This document shows positions 13,407 through 26,323 of a stretch of DNA of 64,000 bases, one piece after another. Source of the DNA: Struthidea cinerea. Lineage: Eukaryota > Chordata > Aves > Passeriformes > Corcoracidae. The position numbers and the translations under genes are program-made. Positions within the stretch are counted from its first letter, which is position 1. Each line of letters begins with the position of its first letter. The stretch is from NCBI GenBank assembly GCA_013397865.1, contig VZTI01003366.1:444738-508737 (forward strand), read 5' to 3'. The notes under the pieces were generated by a model. It saw nothing but the letters and a program-made list of their open reading frames with translations, was not told where the DNA came from and made no database searches.

Positions 13407-13948
13407 TGTGCAGTGTAGGTACCTGGCTGTCCCAATCAGCCAGTCCCACAGGGATGCTGCCCCCTTTGGATGCATAGCATTATGTGACCCACTGCAGGAC
13501 ATCCCATGTGGCTACAGACCAGCAAGATCATAGAAATAACAGAAAACTCCTCCCAAACACTTGTATAGGGAGACCATATGCAGCAACAGGGCTTTCAAAA
13601 TGCCCTGACTAAAGCAGACCCTGCCTCTTAGCATGGATTCAGCCTGTGGGTGAAACCATATTGCACGTTAATAACCATGGCACTCACAGAAAAGATCCAC
13701 TACAAAGAGGATGGAGTTGATTTATGCAGGGATGCAGGGTTCTTATAGAAGGAAAAGAGACACAAGCCAAACGGTGAGGAATTAAGAGCTACTTTCCCAA
13801 TGTCTTGACAAACCATCACTACTGCTGCCTGCAGATTACTCAGCCTTACATGGGCTAAATATCTTGCTTTCTGCCCCTGCTTCTTCTGCTGCAAATTAAC
13901 AATATTAACCTCTATCTGTTTTCCAGGATTTCCTTCTAGGTTCCCATT

Positions 13949-13963
13949 AAAAAAAAAAAAAAA
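13949..13963 (+). repeat. poly-A run
   Basis: Fifteen consecutive A residues. No retrocopy body or target duplication is recognisable next to it, so I treat it as simple sequence. Confidence 0.85.
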
Positions 13964-14744
13964 CAACTTTTTGAAGAGAAGTTTGCCACCTGGAGAGGAC
14001 AGGAAAACAGAAGGAAAACTGACAGTTTGCCTTCGATTTCTATGGCTACAGAGTCTGGCCAGATAATCTGGGGCTTTAATACACAGATCCTTTCTTTTAT
14101 GAAGGGTCTGAAAAGGTGGTGCTTTTATCAATTACCAAAATATGCAATCTTCAGGTCTGCTTTGCTACTGCTGAGTTTGTTTCATCTTCAGGTTCCTCTT
14201 TTAGGCAGTTTAGCATTTCATCTCAGAATCTAGAAACCACTGGGAGCAGCTGAAGTCAAACTTTCAAATATTTGTATTTGATGGTTTCAGAGGTAGGCAC
14301 TAGAATGTAAAATACAAGTTCAGAGCTTCCTGCATAATCCATCTCAGCACTGGAGGAAAGGAGGAGGGCAAAATATACGTGTATTTCTAATTTAATCAAA
14401 AACAAGTATCCAAGCAATCGCTGTGGTCCTTTCCAGAAGTTCTCTTTCTGTGGATGCTGCAGCAGTTTGTTTGTCAAGTGGTTTGAACACCTTAAGCATT
14501 GTTTAGTGTAAAAGAAAGTAATTGATTTTTTAATTTACACTGAGACATTGCACAGCACTGAGAAGATTGCCTAGACTTCCAAGAACATATTTCAAAATAG
14601 TTTTTTTAGCAAAGTAGATCTGGGTCTCTGCCTACTTTCAAACAATGAAATTCTGGCTCTCATCAAGCTTCTTTCTAGGCAAACATGACTAGGTTTCAGC
14701 TCAAATATACCTGGTGCTTTAGGCCACACCTAATGCACAAGAAA

Positions 14745-14795
14745 GTTAGATGGCCCCCCATGGTCCCTTCCAGCCCTATTCTGTACAGTTCTGGA
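14745..14795 (+). mobile_element. CR1 LINE 3'-tail remnant
   Basis: The stretch reads TTAGATGGCCCC, then CATGGTCCCTTCCAGCCC, then TATTCTGTACAGTTCTG. This follows the order of the CR1 3' end: a GATGG..C word, GGTCCCTTCCAACCC, then degenerate ATTCTRTG repeats. Only the last 50 or so bases are recognisable, so this is an old, strongly truncated copy on the plus strand. Chance resemblance is not excluded. Confidence 0.5.
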
Positions 14796-15523
14796 ATAAA
14801 CACTGGGCTTGTTTGTCCTCTCATCACGCCCTACTTGAATGTTCCAATCAGTCTAGAGGGCCACCACGCAGTGGACAAGAATTTGGCATTGGGACACAGA
14901 GCTCCATCAAAGCCCAGTGTCCAGCTGGTGTCACACCCTCCAGCGACACCAGGCCATGGTTACAACTCGAGGGCTCATGCCAGGCATTAGAGGCTATGGG
15001 ACAATGGACAGGCTGGTGTGCTTTATGGATTTGTGGCACTAAAGAGAAAAGGAGCAGTGGAAAAGATGCCAGCTGGCAGGGACAAAGCTGAAGAGCTCCA
15101 TTTCCCAGGCCACGCAACTCCACTGCCCAAGCTGAGACCTTTTCTGTCAGCAGTCATGGGCTGTGCCATTTCCCTTCTCTGACAATTAGGGAGACCAGCC
15201 AGCCCTTTCAAGAAAACATAAGGACAACTCCTGGAGCAGTAGCAGTAGTAGGACCAGCTGAGGTAGAGGGAAAACAACCGTTTCTCCATGGCAAACTGCA
15301 AAACCCATCTAACTCCCAGGAGCAAAGCCCAAGGATCACTTGTTTGTGATCCCTCATGCCTCAGAGCCAGCTCTGCTTTCCCAGGACAGAGCCTGTCTCC
15401 TGTCACACTGCTTTGCAACAGATTTTTGGAGTCTTAAACACCCCACCCCACCCCCACCAAAGGAGGAAAAAAAAAAAAGCCAAACCTTACAGGTAAGCCC
15501 AACAATCAAAACTGCAAGAAAAG

Positions 15524-15553
15524 TTTCACTGCATTAACTTTCACTGCATTAAC
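15524..15553 (+). repeat. 15-bp perfect tandem duplication
   Basis: TTTCACTGCATTAAC occurs twice head to tail with no mismatch. It is a simple slippage or microduplication product in non-coding DNA. Confidence 0.9.
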
Positions 15554-18500
15554 CATGTGGTCAACATGGGGTTACAACATGAGAGCAGTGGGAAAACCTC
15601 AGCCTAAAAGTCCCCCTTGGAGAAACCCACAGGGCTCAGCTATCCAGATATACTCACTTCTGCAAATTCATACAGGATGAGAGTAATCCCTGCAGCACCA
15701 CTTCTCACATTACACTTCAGATCTTCCACTTCAGAATTAGAAGGACGTTATTAGAATTAGAGGACATGAAAAAACGCCCACATCATGCTAATACCTATGT
15801 CTTAAATAGATCAAGGTACTTTATATAGAATAGTTCGAAGAGAGTGATAACAAGGTCCAAGCCTGTGCTAAACGTCAATGGAGAAATCTCAAAGCTCTGT
15901 ATAGAGATTTTTTTGCTCTGAGGTCAGCATGCACATCAGAAACAAGGGTTTCAAGGAGGGAATTTCAGTTCCCCCTCCCAGTTCTTGTTTCCCAAATTCT
16001 GCAGTGCACTTTCAAGGGCAGCTGATGCAACATCCAATTGAAACTTTGTTCATCCTCCTCACAACCTGCCCCACTGCTGCATGTGCTTTTAATAACGCAA
16101 ACACAAAAGATGACACAACTTGGCTGTTGCCTTCTGTGTTGCCGTCAAAAATCCCTCCTCTCTCATTAACCAGGCCCTTCCTTCATGCCACTGCCAAACA
16201 GGCCAAAAATAGTACATTCAAAAGAAGCAGAGCATGGCTTTCTTCTTACCGGTTAGCCCAAACTAAAAGAACTGCCTCCTGTTTCTCACAGCTGAGACAA
16301 AACACATGGCAAGTCAGGGCAAGATCTCCCTTTCTCTGTCCTTTCAGCAATGCTATTACATTCTCTCTAACTAAAACATGCCCTTTGGGTCCAGGGAAAA
16401 GGATTTCCACGTGTCCCAGTTGATAACATGCCTTGGGGCTGGGGATATAAAATCAGAAGGAGTATCGTTGTACTGGTGAAATCAGTGTTTTGTTGGAGTG
16501 TGTTTGCCTGTCCCTACATCACACAGTTCTGCAAGGCCTTGGCAATGGACACCTAAAAGTCCCTGGGTTTGTGTGCAGCTGAAGTCATTTGTCTGCAGAG
16601 CAAAGGAGAGCCCTCTTCTTCTGAAACAAACAAACACAAAGCAACAAAAACAACAGGACAAGGAAAGAAAAGAGTTTAACTGCATGGAAAAGTGAACCAC
16701 TTACCTCATCTCTCCCTGCTCAGCATCTGTTCAATCCAAGCATCCAACCCGCCCACACAGGTACAAAGGAGTCACCTGTTCCTCTGTCCATCAGCAGCCA
16801 AAATCTTGCCTGAAGATTGGCCTCAGCACAACACGCTTGGACCAGCCAGCAGCTAACACCATCACACAACCCTGACCCAGGAAACAAGACGGTGAGGGGA
16901 AACTCTATTCACCTGCCAAACACAGTGAGCTGCAGGCACCAATTTCACTGTCTGCTTTAGTATTGCTGCCTTTTCATCAGCCGCCTCAGCTCTGCTTGGG
17001 GTCGGGCTCCCTCCCACCCCACACCTTGGTAATAGTGTTGCTTTTATGGCCAGACCTGAATCATTGCTGTTCATAGAGCAACCCCGAGGAGAGCATGGTC
17101 AATTAGGAGCACTTAGCTGATACTGTGCTCTCCTTTGTCTTGTTAAGAACTTCAGTTCAAAAGTGTTTCCACTCCCCAGAAATCAATTACGGTGGTTACA
17201 GGAGGTACAAAGGAGAAAGATGCAGGCAGACATGCTGATTTAAAAGGCTCCCATCCCGTGCCTGTGTTTCCACCTGCCAGCTCTCCTGCCTGTGCCATAG
17301 TCCCAAAGGAAGGGTCTACCGTATTCCTTAGTCCAACTCATAGAAATTCAGCCTGAGGAGTTTTGAACCCATTTTGTGGCTGCATTTGCTTAGGCTGATG
17401 GACTTTGCATGCAGCAGATCAAAGAGGGCTCAGGGGAGCCCTTCCATGAGGGCTGGGGCAGCCACATCGTTCCAAAGGGCAGACACTGCGGTGAGGAGCA
17501 TCCGTCATCCACATAGCAAAGGAAAGGAAAAGCATTTCCTCATCCAGAGGGCACTTTACACTCTTCAAACTTTTGCAAAATAGAGACTCGGGCCCTGCCT
17601 GGGTTACTGGCTACCGTGAAACCCACTCTCTCTCCCCTGCCTGTGACTGTGGCACAAAGCCTCCCCACGGCCACATCCCCATGCAGGTTGTGCATTCCCC
17701 ACCTCCATCACCAGCAACTACCACCTGAGGACCCCCTCTTATGCCACCTGGTGCCACACCCCATCTTCTGATGACAACCAGGGGCCCAAGCAGGGTACGG
17801 AATGCGGCATCAATAGGGTCTTCCCTTTGGGAACACTGGCTCTGTGCTGCCTCCTATCCCTCAAAGCACCATTGCAAAGGCCAGGCAAGCAGAGCATCCA
17901 GTCCATCTGCCTGCTCCCCTCAGTGCTGCCTGCAAGGATCTCCCCTCTCACAATCTCACAAGTCTGGTGCAAGAGCAAGTCAACATCGGTCAAATCACTT
18001 GACCTGTCCACATCTCCTTCAACGATCTGCTAAATGATGTTGATAATACCTCACTAAGTCACAGTCAGGCTTAGTTAATTATTTTAATGCACATGAAGTT
18101 CTCTAGATGTTTGTTAACATGCACACATGTAGGCAAGTCATGTACTTCTGTGAGTGCCAGCCCTTGACTGAGTACATCTCGGGGTGTTTAGCAACAGGCA
18201 TGTGGTTAGCAAGCAGGAAAGTACCCAAAGTTATCAGTGGACAGATGGCAAAGCCTCCCCAGCCTCACAGGTACCTGTCCTGTATTTGCAAAGTACCCTG
18301 TCCATTTCTAATCACTGACTGTCCAGCCTACAAGCAAGAGCTTCCTGTATCAAAGCAGCAAGATGGTGCTCCTGCATAATCAAAATTAACCAATTATGTT
18401 GTGCAACAGCTTATTCATTTGGATGTGCATAACTAAATAATTATTGCAGGTGTATGCAAAAGAGGCTCCAGCTTAAAAGGCTCCCTATTTTCTTTGTTTT

Positions 18501-21500
18501 TGACCAGAACAATTGCCTATGAAGAAAAGTCAGGGAGCTTTAGGCAGTTGTTATTGTTAAAAAACAGAATTTGTGGGGAGAAAGGAATTTGCAGTGGAAA
18601 AAAAGAAGTCTCATTTGAATAACAAAACAATTTTTGTTGATTTCATTGTTGTTTATGAGCTATTTACGCCCAGGGGTGGGTAGAAAAGGGGAAATAAGAG
18701 GAATTTACTGACAAACGTATTTTAAACAGATAGCACCAGTGATAAAAGTCCCATTTTGAGTTTGAGCAGTGAGTAGCACATCATACAGTTTCAAGGAAGG
18801 AAATTTAAGAGAACTTAATGAGACATGAAAATATTGTAAAAAGTGGTATGTATTTTTCAAAATAAACACAAATAACATTTCCTTCCCCTTTGAGCTCTTA
18901 CGTCTTTCAATTTATTTGGCCAAACTTGCCATCATCACTGTTAGAAAGGTTTGGAAAACAAGATGGCATTTAGCTTTCTCCCTTCAAGTCACAGTGGGCA
19001 GTTTCCAGTGCAGAACTGGAAGCATGTGAGATGCCCCTGTGAGCCCAGAAAACCCCATCCCCGCCTGCTCACTCAGATTGCAGAGGGTGGGAGTTGTGCT
19101 CTGCAGCCCACAAACAAAAGGAGAAAGAGGAACCTGCTGGAACAAGCAGTCAGGACACAAGGAAAGGAGGCAGCAGTGCCTGCACACCACGCTGCCTTGC
19201 AGAGCAGAGACCTCTGCGAGTAGGACATCAGTACTACAACTAATGCATCTGAGAATAAATAAGACTCAGGCACTGTTCACACAGATCAGTTTTCTGCACT
19301 ACCATTAATCTGTTGCTTAAAATCTGTCCTGGTTCAACCATTGCTTTCTACTTCACTGTAAGAGTTCACTTAAGTAATTTCAACTCACTGCACATGAAAT
19401 AGCTTAGAGACCATCTCGCTTTCTATCTTTTGGCTACATGTAAAACATTCTCAGTTTAACAGCCCAACATTCATAGCAGAAAACAAGCTGGGCACCTAAA
19501 GGTCACAGGTTTCACTCCAGAGCAACTCCTCGTACACAAGCAAGGAAGAGACCAGTGCCACCTCCATCACCTGTACACAGAGCCAGCCAGGGAAGTCAAC
19601 AGTGAAAAAGCACGAGGCAAAAAAACCACAGGTGTTGTTGCATTTTACATGGAAATGTGTGTGCACAGAGATCTTCAAATTTCAAAAGTTTCTCACAGTT
19701 TTAGAAAAATAAAATGTCCCTTTTATGCTCTGAGGAGTTAGTCATGCTTGCTTTTATGTTTCGGGGTTTTTCTGGGATTTGACTTTTTTTAACTAATAAA
19801 GTTACTTATTGAGACATTTCACAAGATATGTGCCCAACATTTAAATTACAAAGACCTATCATTCTTGACAGGCATATTCAACATGTTTTGATATAAAAAT
19901 TAAAGAAAAAAAGGAAGATAATTCTTTATCTGGAAAGGGGAAAACATATTTCAGATAATCGCTTCACAAGTGATGACTTGTTATAAATGGATCAGTGCTT
20001 TCCTGCAAAGAAATACCCAAAGATATTCCTAATTAGCAGTAAGCTAATTACCACAAAGCCTCCCCTGTTCAGCAGTGACATGCTAAATCACCCCCGCTTG
20101 CAATTTCTAGAGCTTCACAAAAGCCAGAAGTGGGAAGAAGGAGCAGTGAGAGGAGTCACCGCCTGCTCTCCTGGGAACAAGCTGCAGCTCCCACTGCTCT
20201 GAGCAGCACGTCCTGGCAGGACCTCACACCGTCACTCCCTTCCCAGCCTTCCCTCCAGGCCAGCTCCATCCCTTCAGCCTCATTGTCTGTGCTCTTTTCT
20301 CACACCTATTCACCATTGTTTCCCCTGTCCTGGTGTGATTTGCTGTAAGCCTGGATATTCCAACAGCACAAGGTAGCCAGAGCCTTTCTTTAAAAGCTTT
20401 TCCAGCCTGCCCATCAAGTGAGGCACAAGCTGCTCACAGTGAGACAAGGGCATTGCTTCTAGCACACAGGTACGTGTTTTAGCCAGGGGGAAAGAAGAAA
20501 CAGAGCATTTAGTGCACAATATTTGAAAGTTGTTTTGAATTGGCCGTTTGGGTTTTTTCCTAAAGATTGACAGAAGTTCCCAAAGAAGCAAGCAAACAAA
20601 AATAAACTGATATTCTTTCCATTTTCAAACACCAAGATGTTTCAAGATATCCTCATTAAACCCCATCCTAATCTCCACAACCTGCAAGAGAGAAAGTGGG
20701 GTGATGAAAAAGACAGAAAATTAACCTGAAAAAGTTGTAAAAGTCAAAATGTTTGAATTTCAACGTTTACAATGCAATTTTTTTTAATTAGATAGAAACA
20801 AACTGGATTTAACTTTGTTTTAAAACCTCAGCACATTTCAGTGGAGACAAAAGCTGCATCATGGCTGTTTCTCCTCTCTGCTCTAGGTTCAGCATTTCTC
20901 CTCCTTGCCATCTTTGGCTCTTGAGTCACTCAGCTCAGGGTTGTGCAGACCAGGCAGCTGGCTATGCAGAGGTCTCCTCACCTGACTCCCAGTTATGAAG
21001 CAGGATTGTCAGGAGGTTCCCCAAATCACAAGTCTTCTGGGGAATCCCAGATTCTCCAAATCACCAGCATGTGGCACTAACAATGGCACAGGCCATTGGA
21101 GCACCCCAAGGCCCCTGTTCCTCACAGGAGCACTGAGGACTCTGGGCCCTGGCCCGGCTGCAGTGCTTGGGGCTCTTGTGGAGATGGGAACTGCAAAGTG
21201 AGCTGCCCCAGAGGCTGATTCACAGAAAGAGCTTTATTTAGCCTCTCTGAATCACCCTGCAGAGGAGATGGCTGCTCTCTGACTAGAAAAGGAACTGGAA
21301 AGATTAGTGGAAAGTTTTCCTCTGTGGATCTTCATCCCCAGCATCTCACAAAGTCTGCTTCAGGGCTTATTCTACACAGCCCAAATCTTAAACTGTCGCT
21401 GCAAGCACTATCAAGCTAACAGAACAAAAATAGCTGGGACAGAGCAGAGAGGAGCAGGAACCAGTTTTGTTTGTGCTACACACCATCCCAGTAAAAACAT

Positions 21501-24500
21501 CATCAAAATCAGGCCCCGAAAGCTGCCTGCATTCCCTGCCTGCGACCCAGGGCTCCATTTGAAGCCCAAGGACAAGCTTGGCCATGACCCAGACATGCAG
21601 CAGCACCGGGGCTTCCAGAGACAGGGAGTGACCCCCCAGCCTTCCAGTCAGCCCTGCACCCACCTAAAATTCCACACAAGGTCGTGAATCACTTGTCTTG
21701 ATGCTTTATATAAAGGATCTTGAGCAATTATTGAATCACAGAGACAAACTTAGAACGGAGAAAAAGGTTCCCAGATTCCAGCTCTCAGAACAGCCTCACA
21801 CATCCAGAACATCTCCTTGCCAAAAGGAAAAAGCTTGATAAGGGTGTTAATGGCTGGGACAGGGACTCAGGAGAGCACTCTGTGTTTCTGTTTTATTTCC
21901 TGGAAATTTGCCAAGGGGTTCTCTTGGGCTGATAAACTTCAAGGACAAGGTCTACATGCTCACACTATGGGCCAATCTGTCTGCACCCCACCTTGCTTGC
22001 ATCATCCTCCACAACATTTTAAGCTCAGCAGTTTTGAAAAAAGTGGTGAAGGATATGTGCTCTCTGCCCTCACCAAAGCCATGCAGTTGTGGCTGCAGAC
22101 ACCCCTGCCTCACAAAGCTTGTGCTCGGCTACGACAGACACATCCAGAGGGAAAGGGGCTTTGCTCCTTCGGGATGGGCAGGTCAGTCCTCGGAATCCCT
22201 CTGCATTTCTGTGGGCCAAGCCACGAGGCTGCTCAAGGCTGGTGTGGGGAACACAGCCTTGTCCCCTGCCTAGGGGAGAACAAGGAGAAACATGGGAGCT
22301 ACTGTCAGAGCTCTGCAGGGAGCCAGAATTCCCCATCCATGACAGCACTTACCCACTCACAGCACCAGGCAGGATCAGGGCTCTGCTGTGCAATGAAAGC
22401 ACAAGGCAGACTCTGACACCACATTGACTCCATCAGGGTTAGTCCAGGTTTTATTGATCTGAGAGGCATTTGTGGGGATGATCCACAGCTGCAAACCCAA
22501 GCCCAGAAGTTAAGTTTTTGGGATCCCCCTCCATGCCTTGTGTCTGTGTGTGCTCTTCGTTGTGTCACACTGAAACACAACGGGCAGCTGTTGCCATCAC
22601 AAAAATGCCACTGAACTAAACAAGTTCCACTCAGAAGCTGTGCCACAGGCTCCTCCACATGACCTGAAACAATCCCGTGCATCAAATCCCATTGTTTTTA
22701 CCAGCTTTACTTCTTGCAAATGATTGGAAGTGTAAAGCGATCTGAAAAAGTGAATGTTTTGCAGATCAGACACTGCTCATTGCAGAACGTTACAGCTCCT
22801 AAATTATTAATAGTAAAAAATGAGGTGTTCCAGAGCTGCTCATTTCTGGATGAGGGAGAGTAGGAGGGGGGGTGAGAAGAAAGTATTGTGCTATTACAGG
22901 TTATTTTTATCCAATGTTTCTATGCTTCTGTCATTAGCTAATTGATGACACAGCCTGTTTAATATTATGTCTGCCTTTGGTATTTATAGCTCACCAATTA
23001 CTGTAGTATCTAGGTGCTACTAACGAGCTGCTCTCAGATGAATTTGGATGCTCATGGGTGAATTCTTTGGCACAAGGAAGTAAAATTCCCTTGAAGTCAG
23101 ATGCTTCATACTGGCCAAGGATTTATTGACTAGCCCACTTAATCATGAGTGGTGATGCTGGATCCCAGTTCATCCATTACTGGGATGCAGCAATATCAGG
23201 AACAAGGCACCATTGTTGCATAGTGCAACAGCAACCACCCCCAGGCACCTTCAACACTTGTCCTGCACTTGTCACCAGAGGTGTCTGAGACACAGTTCTG
23301 CAGTGGGACACCTGTGAGTGTCATCGTTTCCTTGAGCAGGCCCTGGAGCACTCGAACCAAACTTTCAGATATTTGATCCAAACACCAAATCCCTGAGAGA
23401 CGGAGAGAAGATGGGCCAATTTCCAGGCAGATTTCCAAGTCAAATACCTCCCAAATACCAATGAGATCTTTTTAGTGGAACTCACAGCACCGAGCCATGG
23501 CATCATAAGTTGTGTGAGGTCTTGCACTTGTGGCAGATGGCACTGACCTTTGGGCAGTGCTACTGAGAGAGACGTGGTACCATCCACACCCAGACCAACA
23601 TCTGAATGTCAGAACTGCTCTCAGCTCTGACAGACAGACACAGCTCAGTTTGACCTTTGTCCGGAACCTCTCATTCCTACAGTACATTAGCAGGAAAGAA
23701 AATGCATCTCAGACATATTAATTTCTCTTTCTACCACCTACCCTACAACTTCCATCCGATGATGACACATGCACAGCCCCAAGGACACCATGTTCACAAA
23801 GAGCTTCCTGTTTGAGATGCAGGTCCCTTGGGCTATGAGCCATCAGCAGGTCCTCTTGGTTTGTGGTTTTTGGGACTCAGTAGCACAAGGATTTAACAGG
23901 GTAAGACCCATCAGGAAAAACCCCAGACAAGAGCCGACCTTCTTCCAAGTACTACAGGTGGCATGCACAGGTGTGGTTACCTGCAGTAAAATGGCAATTT
24001 TCTGTAATTGTAAACAACATTGGTGCCCATGTATTTCATTCTTGCCTTCACTGAGTAAATCTGAGAAATAATGAAACCTGTGGAGAACATTTGAACTTTT
24101 ATTGTGCAGGGTAAAAGCTCTATAGCATTAACAAATCAAAAAGCATTACTTCCCGAATAGCAAAATGCCAGGCCATTTACATTAGCCATGCTCAGATTCC
24201 TGCTGTGATTGGTGTGTAATTGTCCATCAGCAAGGAACAATCTCTCAAAATTAGTGCTTGTCACAAAGCTCCAGACTGCCTAGAGCTGCACTTAACAGGG
24301 CTTATAGCCTGAAATGCACAGGAATCTGCTCTTAACCCCAAATGAAAAAACAGCTTTCCGGTGCATTCTCTCTGTAGCTGCCCCCTGCCTCCTTTTCATC
24401 CTTTTTTCATGAGGGAAACTAGTTTGGCCTTAAAAAAAAAATAAATCTTTGTCTCATAGATCTGGCATGTTGTAAAACAGCCACAGATTGCTGCCCCCAC

Positions 24501-25740
24501 AAGATCCACAGGGACTCCAGGAACTTGTGTATCCCAGTGCAGCATTACATCACAGTACAACAGTGCAGACACTGTAAGGAAGAGACAAGTCATGAGGCAG
24601 CACTGAGGCTCAGTGGCAGCTGAAGGGGACATTCCCTTTCCACCACCAAGCCAGTTCCTCAAGGCACCCAGTGTCACAATTCTTGGTCTGGCCAGGACAT
24701 CCCCCATCAGAGGCAAACACCACAGCACCAAGAAATTAGCTGCTCTTACTCCTTTTCCCCCACTTCTAGCCACAAATTTTGTCATGGACCTGAGAGCACC
24801 TCGCTGTTGCAAAGTTTTGTTAAAGTAAGCACTTGAGGAGTTTCAGTTTCAACAAGCCAGCACATTCTGCCAAAATGCATTTGGTTAGAAAACTCCCAAC
24901 CAGCTGTAATAGCATTCAAAGTTTCTGTGAATTTTCTTTTTCATTCATAAAGATTGTCAGTATATTTAAGTCAGAAAGTGACGGAGAAAAGTTTATATGC
25001 CTCCAACATTGCTTCCTTTAGTGGCAGCTCCCCAACAGGAAAAACAACAGCCTTAATTTTAAAAGGGAAGGAGAAAGGCTGCAGAAACATCAATGGAGGA
25101 GATTAGGTGGACTGGTGAGAAAAAGAGCACAATTAGTTCCTGTCAACACCCAAATGATTTCTGCGGGATCTTCCAGCTAAGCCAGTGATGGAGCAACAGT
25201 GTCAGGCTGTGGAGAAAGTAGCTTGGTCCTTCTTCATACTCCAGCACACAGCCAGTGGCAGAGCCTCCTCTCCACAATTTTCCCACCTCTGAGGGTAGCT
25301 CTGTTTCACACCTTGTTTTACCTGGCTCTTATTCCCCTTTAAGCTTTCCCAGTCTCCAAGAGCACACAAACATTTGGGGAGGGCTGTTCAGAAGCTTACA
25401 AGCCTCCCACAAGTACCCAGAATAAACTAATCTCTAGCAATTAGATGGAGGCATTTTGCTGCTTTCAGTTGGTTGCAGAAGGCAGTGGAGGAGTGGTTCT
25501 GCTTTCTCTCTGTACTCGTATCACAGGAACAGCAATTATCAGCAGAGGAATTGGCACCAACAGCTCAAAACAGGGGTTTGAATGCCTGAGTAGATTCCAC
25601 CCAGACAGACTTTTCAGGTGGAGCAAATCAAAGTAAAGGGCAATGTCCTGGACAAGTAATTTCTTTAGCAGCTCAGTCTTAATCTGTCAATAGCTCCCCA
25701 CCAAGGCACATAAGAGAAGAAAGCCAGAAGAAGCTGGGAC

Positions 25741-25990
25741 CCTCTCGGAGCGTGCTCTCCTCCGAGCAGGGCACAGAAGGTCGCCGTCCTCTGTACACTT
25801 AGGACTGAGCACAGTGCAAGGAGCTGAGAGCACGTCCCCGGCACTACATGGCAACGGGGAGCAGCCCCTGACCCAGACAGGGAAGGGAAAGGCAGCTGCT
25901 GCACAGGAGGCAGCTATTTTCTTTCCCAGCATGCAGCCCTGCCTCGGCGACTCCTCGCCTGCCAGGATCGCAGTACTCAGGCTCCCCGTG
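25741..25990. other. CpG-enriched block, possible regulatory element
   Basis: About 13 CpG dinucleotides lie in roughly 250 bases, for example in CTCGGAGCGTG, GGTCGCCGTCC, ACGTCCCCGGC and CTCGGCGACTCCTCGCC. The surrounding kilobases have very few. It is short for a CpG island and no TATA box or coding exon is attached. It could be an unmethylated enhancer, an orphan promoter or non-coding first exon, or simply a GC-rich patch. Function is inferred only from composition. Confidence 0.35.
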
Positions 25991-26318
25991 ATGAGCCCTG
26001 TCTCATCTTTAACATAAAAGGAGCACCACAGGCACTGACCCTGCTGGAGCAGAGGGATCAGCACCTGCCCTGAGCCTGGAGAAAGGCAGATCTGCTATGG
26101 CATCAGTCACCTCTGCTTGTGCCCGGTGTAACCAGAGGGAAAAAAAACCCGGAGCATGTGGGGACAGCACAAGTTATGCCTGAGTGTCTCTCGCTCCTGC
26201 TGCAGCCCTGGGTTTCAGGGTGCTGCTACAGCCTTCCATGAGCCATTCTCCAGCATGTGCCATCTCCACAGCAGCCACAGCAAGGGACTGAGCACCTCCT
26301 GTGTCGCAACCTTTTTAC

Positions 26319-26323
26319 CATGG
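26319..26323 (+). repeat. target-site duplication, left copy
   Basis: CATGG directly abuts the TGTCACG end of the LTR and is repeated exactly at 27016-27020. Confidence 0.85.

Larger units (their letters stand above)
13407..26323. other. intergenic DNA, no gene recognised
   Basis: No coding exon could be supported. The 199-codon frame at 21817-22416 (plus) has composition typical of translated non-coding DNA and no recognisable domain. Landmarks are an A15 run at 13949-13963, an old CR1 tail near 14.75 kb, a small tandem duplication at 15524, and several AT-rich stretches dense in TAATTA/TAATTG words (around 18.05-18.47, 22.90-23.05 and 24.13-24.30 kb) that could be conserved enhancers. The right part contains a CpG-enriched block. 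The segment ends at a solo LTR. Confidence 0.6.

Noticed and set aside
21817..22416. 199-codon open frame, plus strand
   Set aside because: No family resemblance, composition of random translation, and overlapping frames on both strands.
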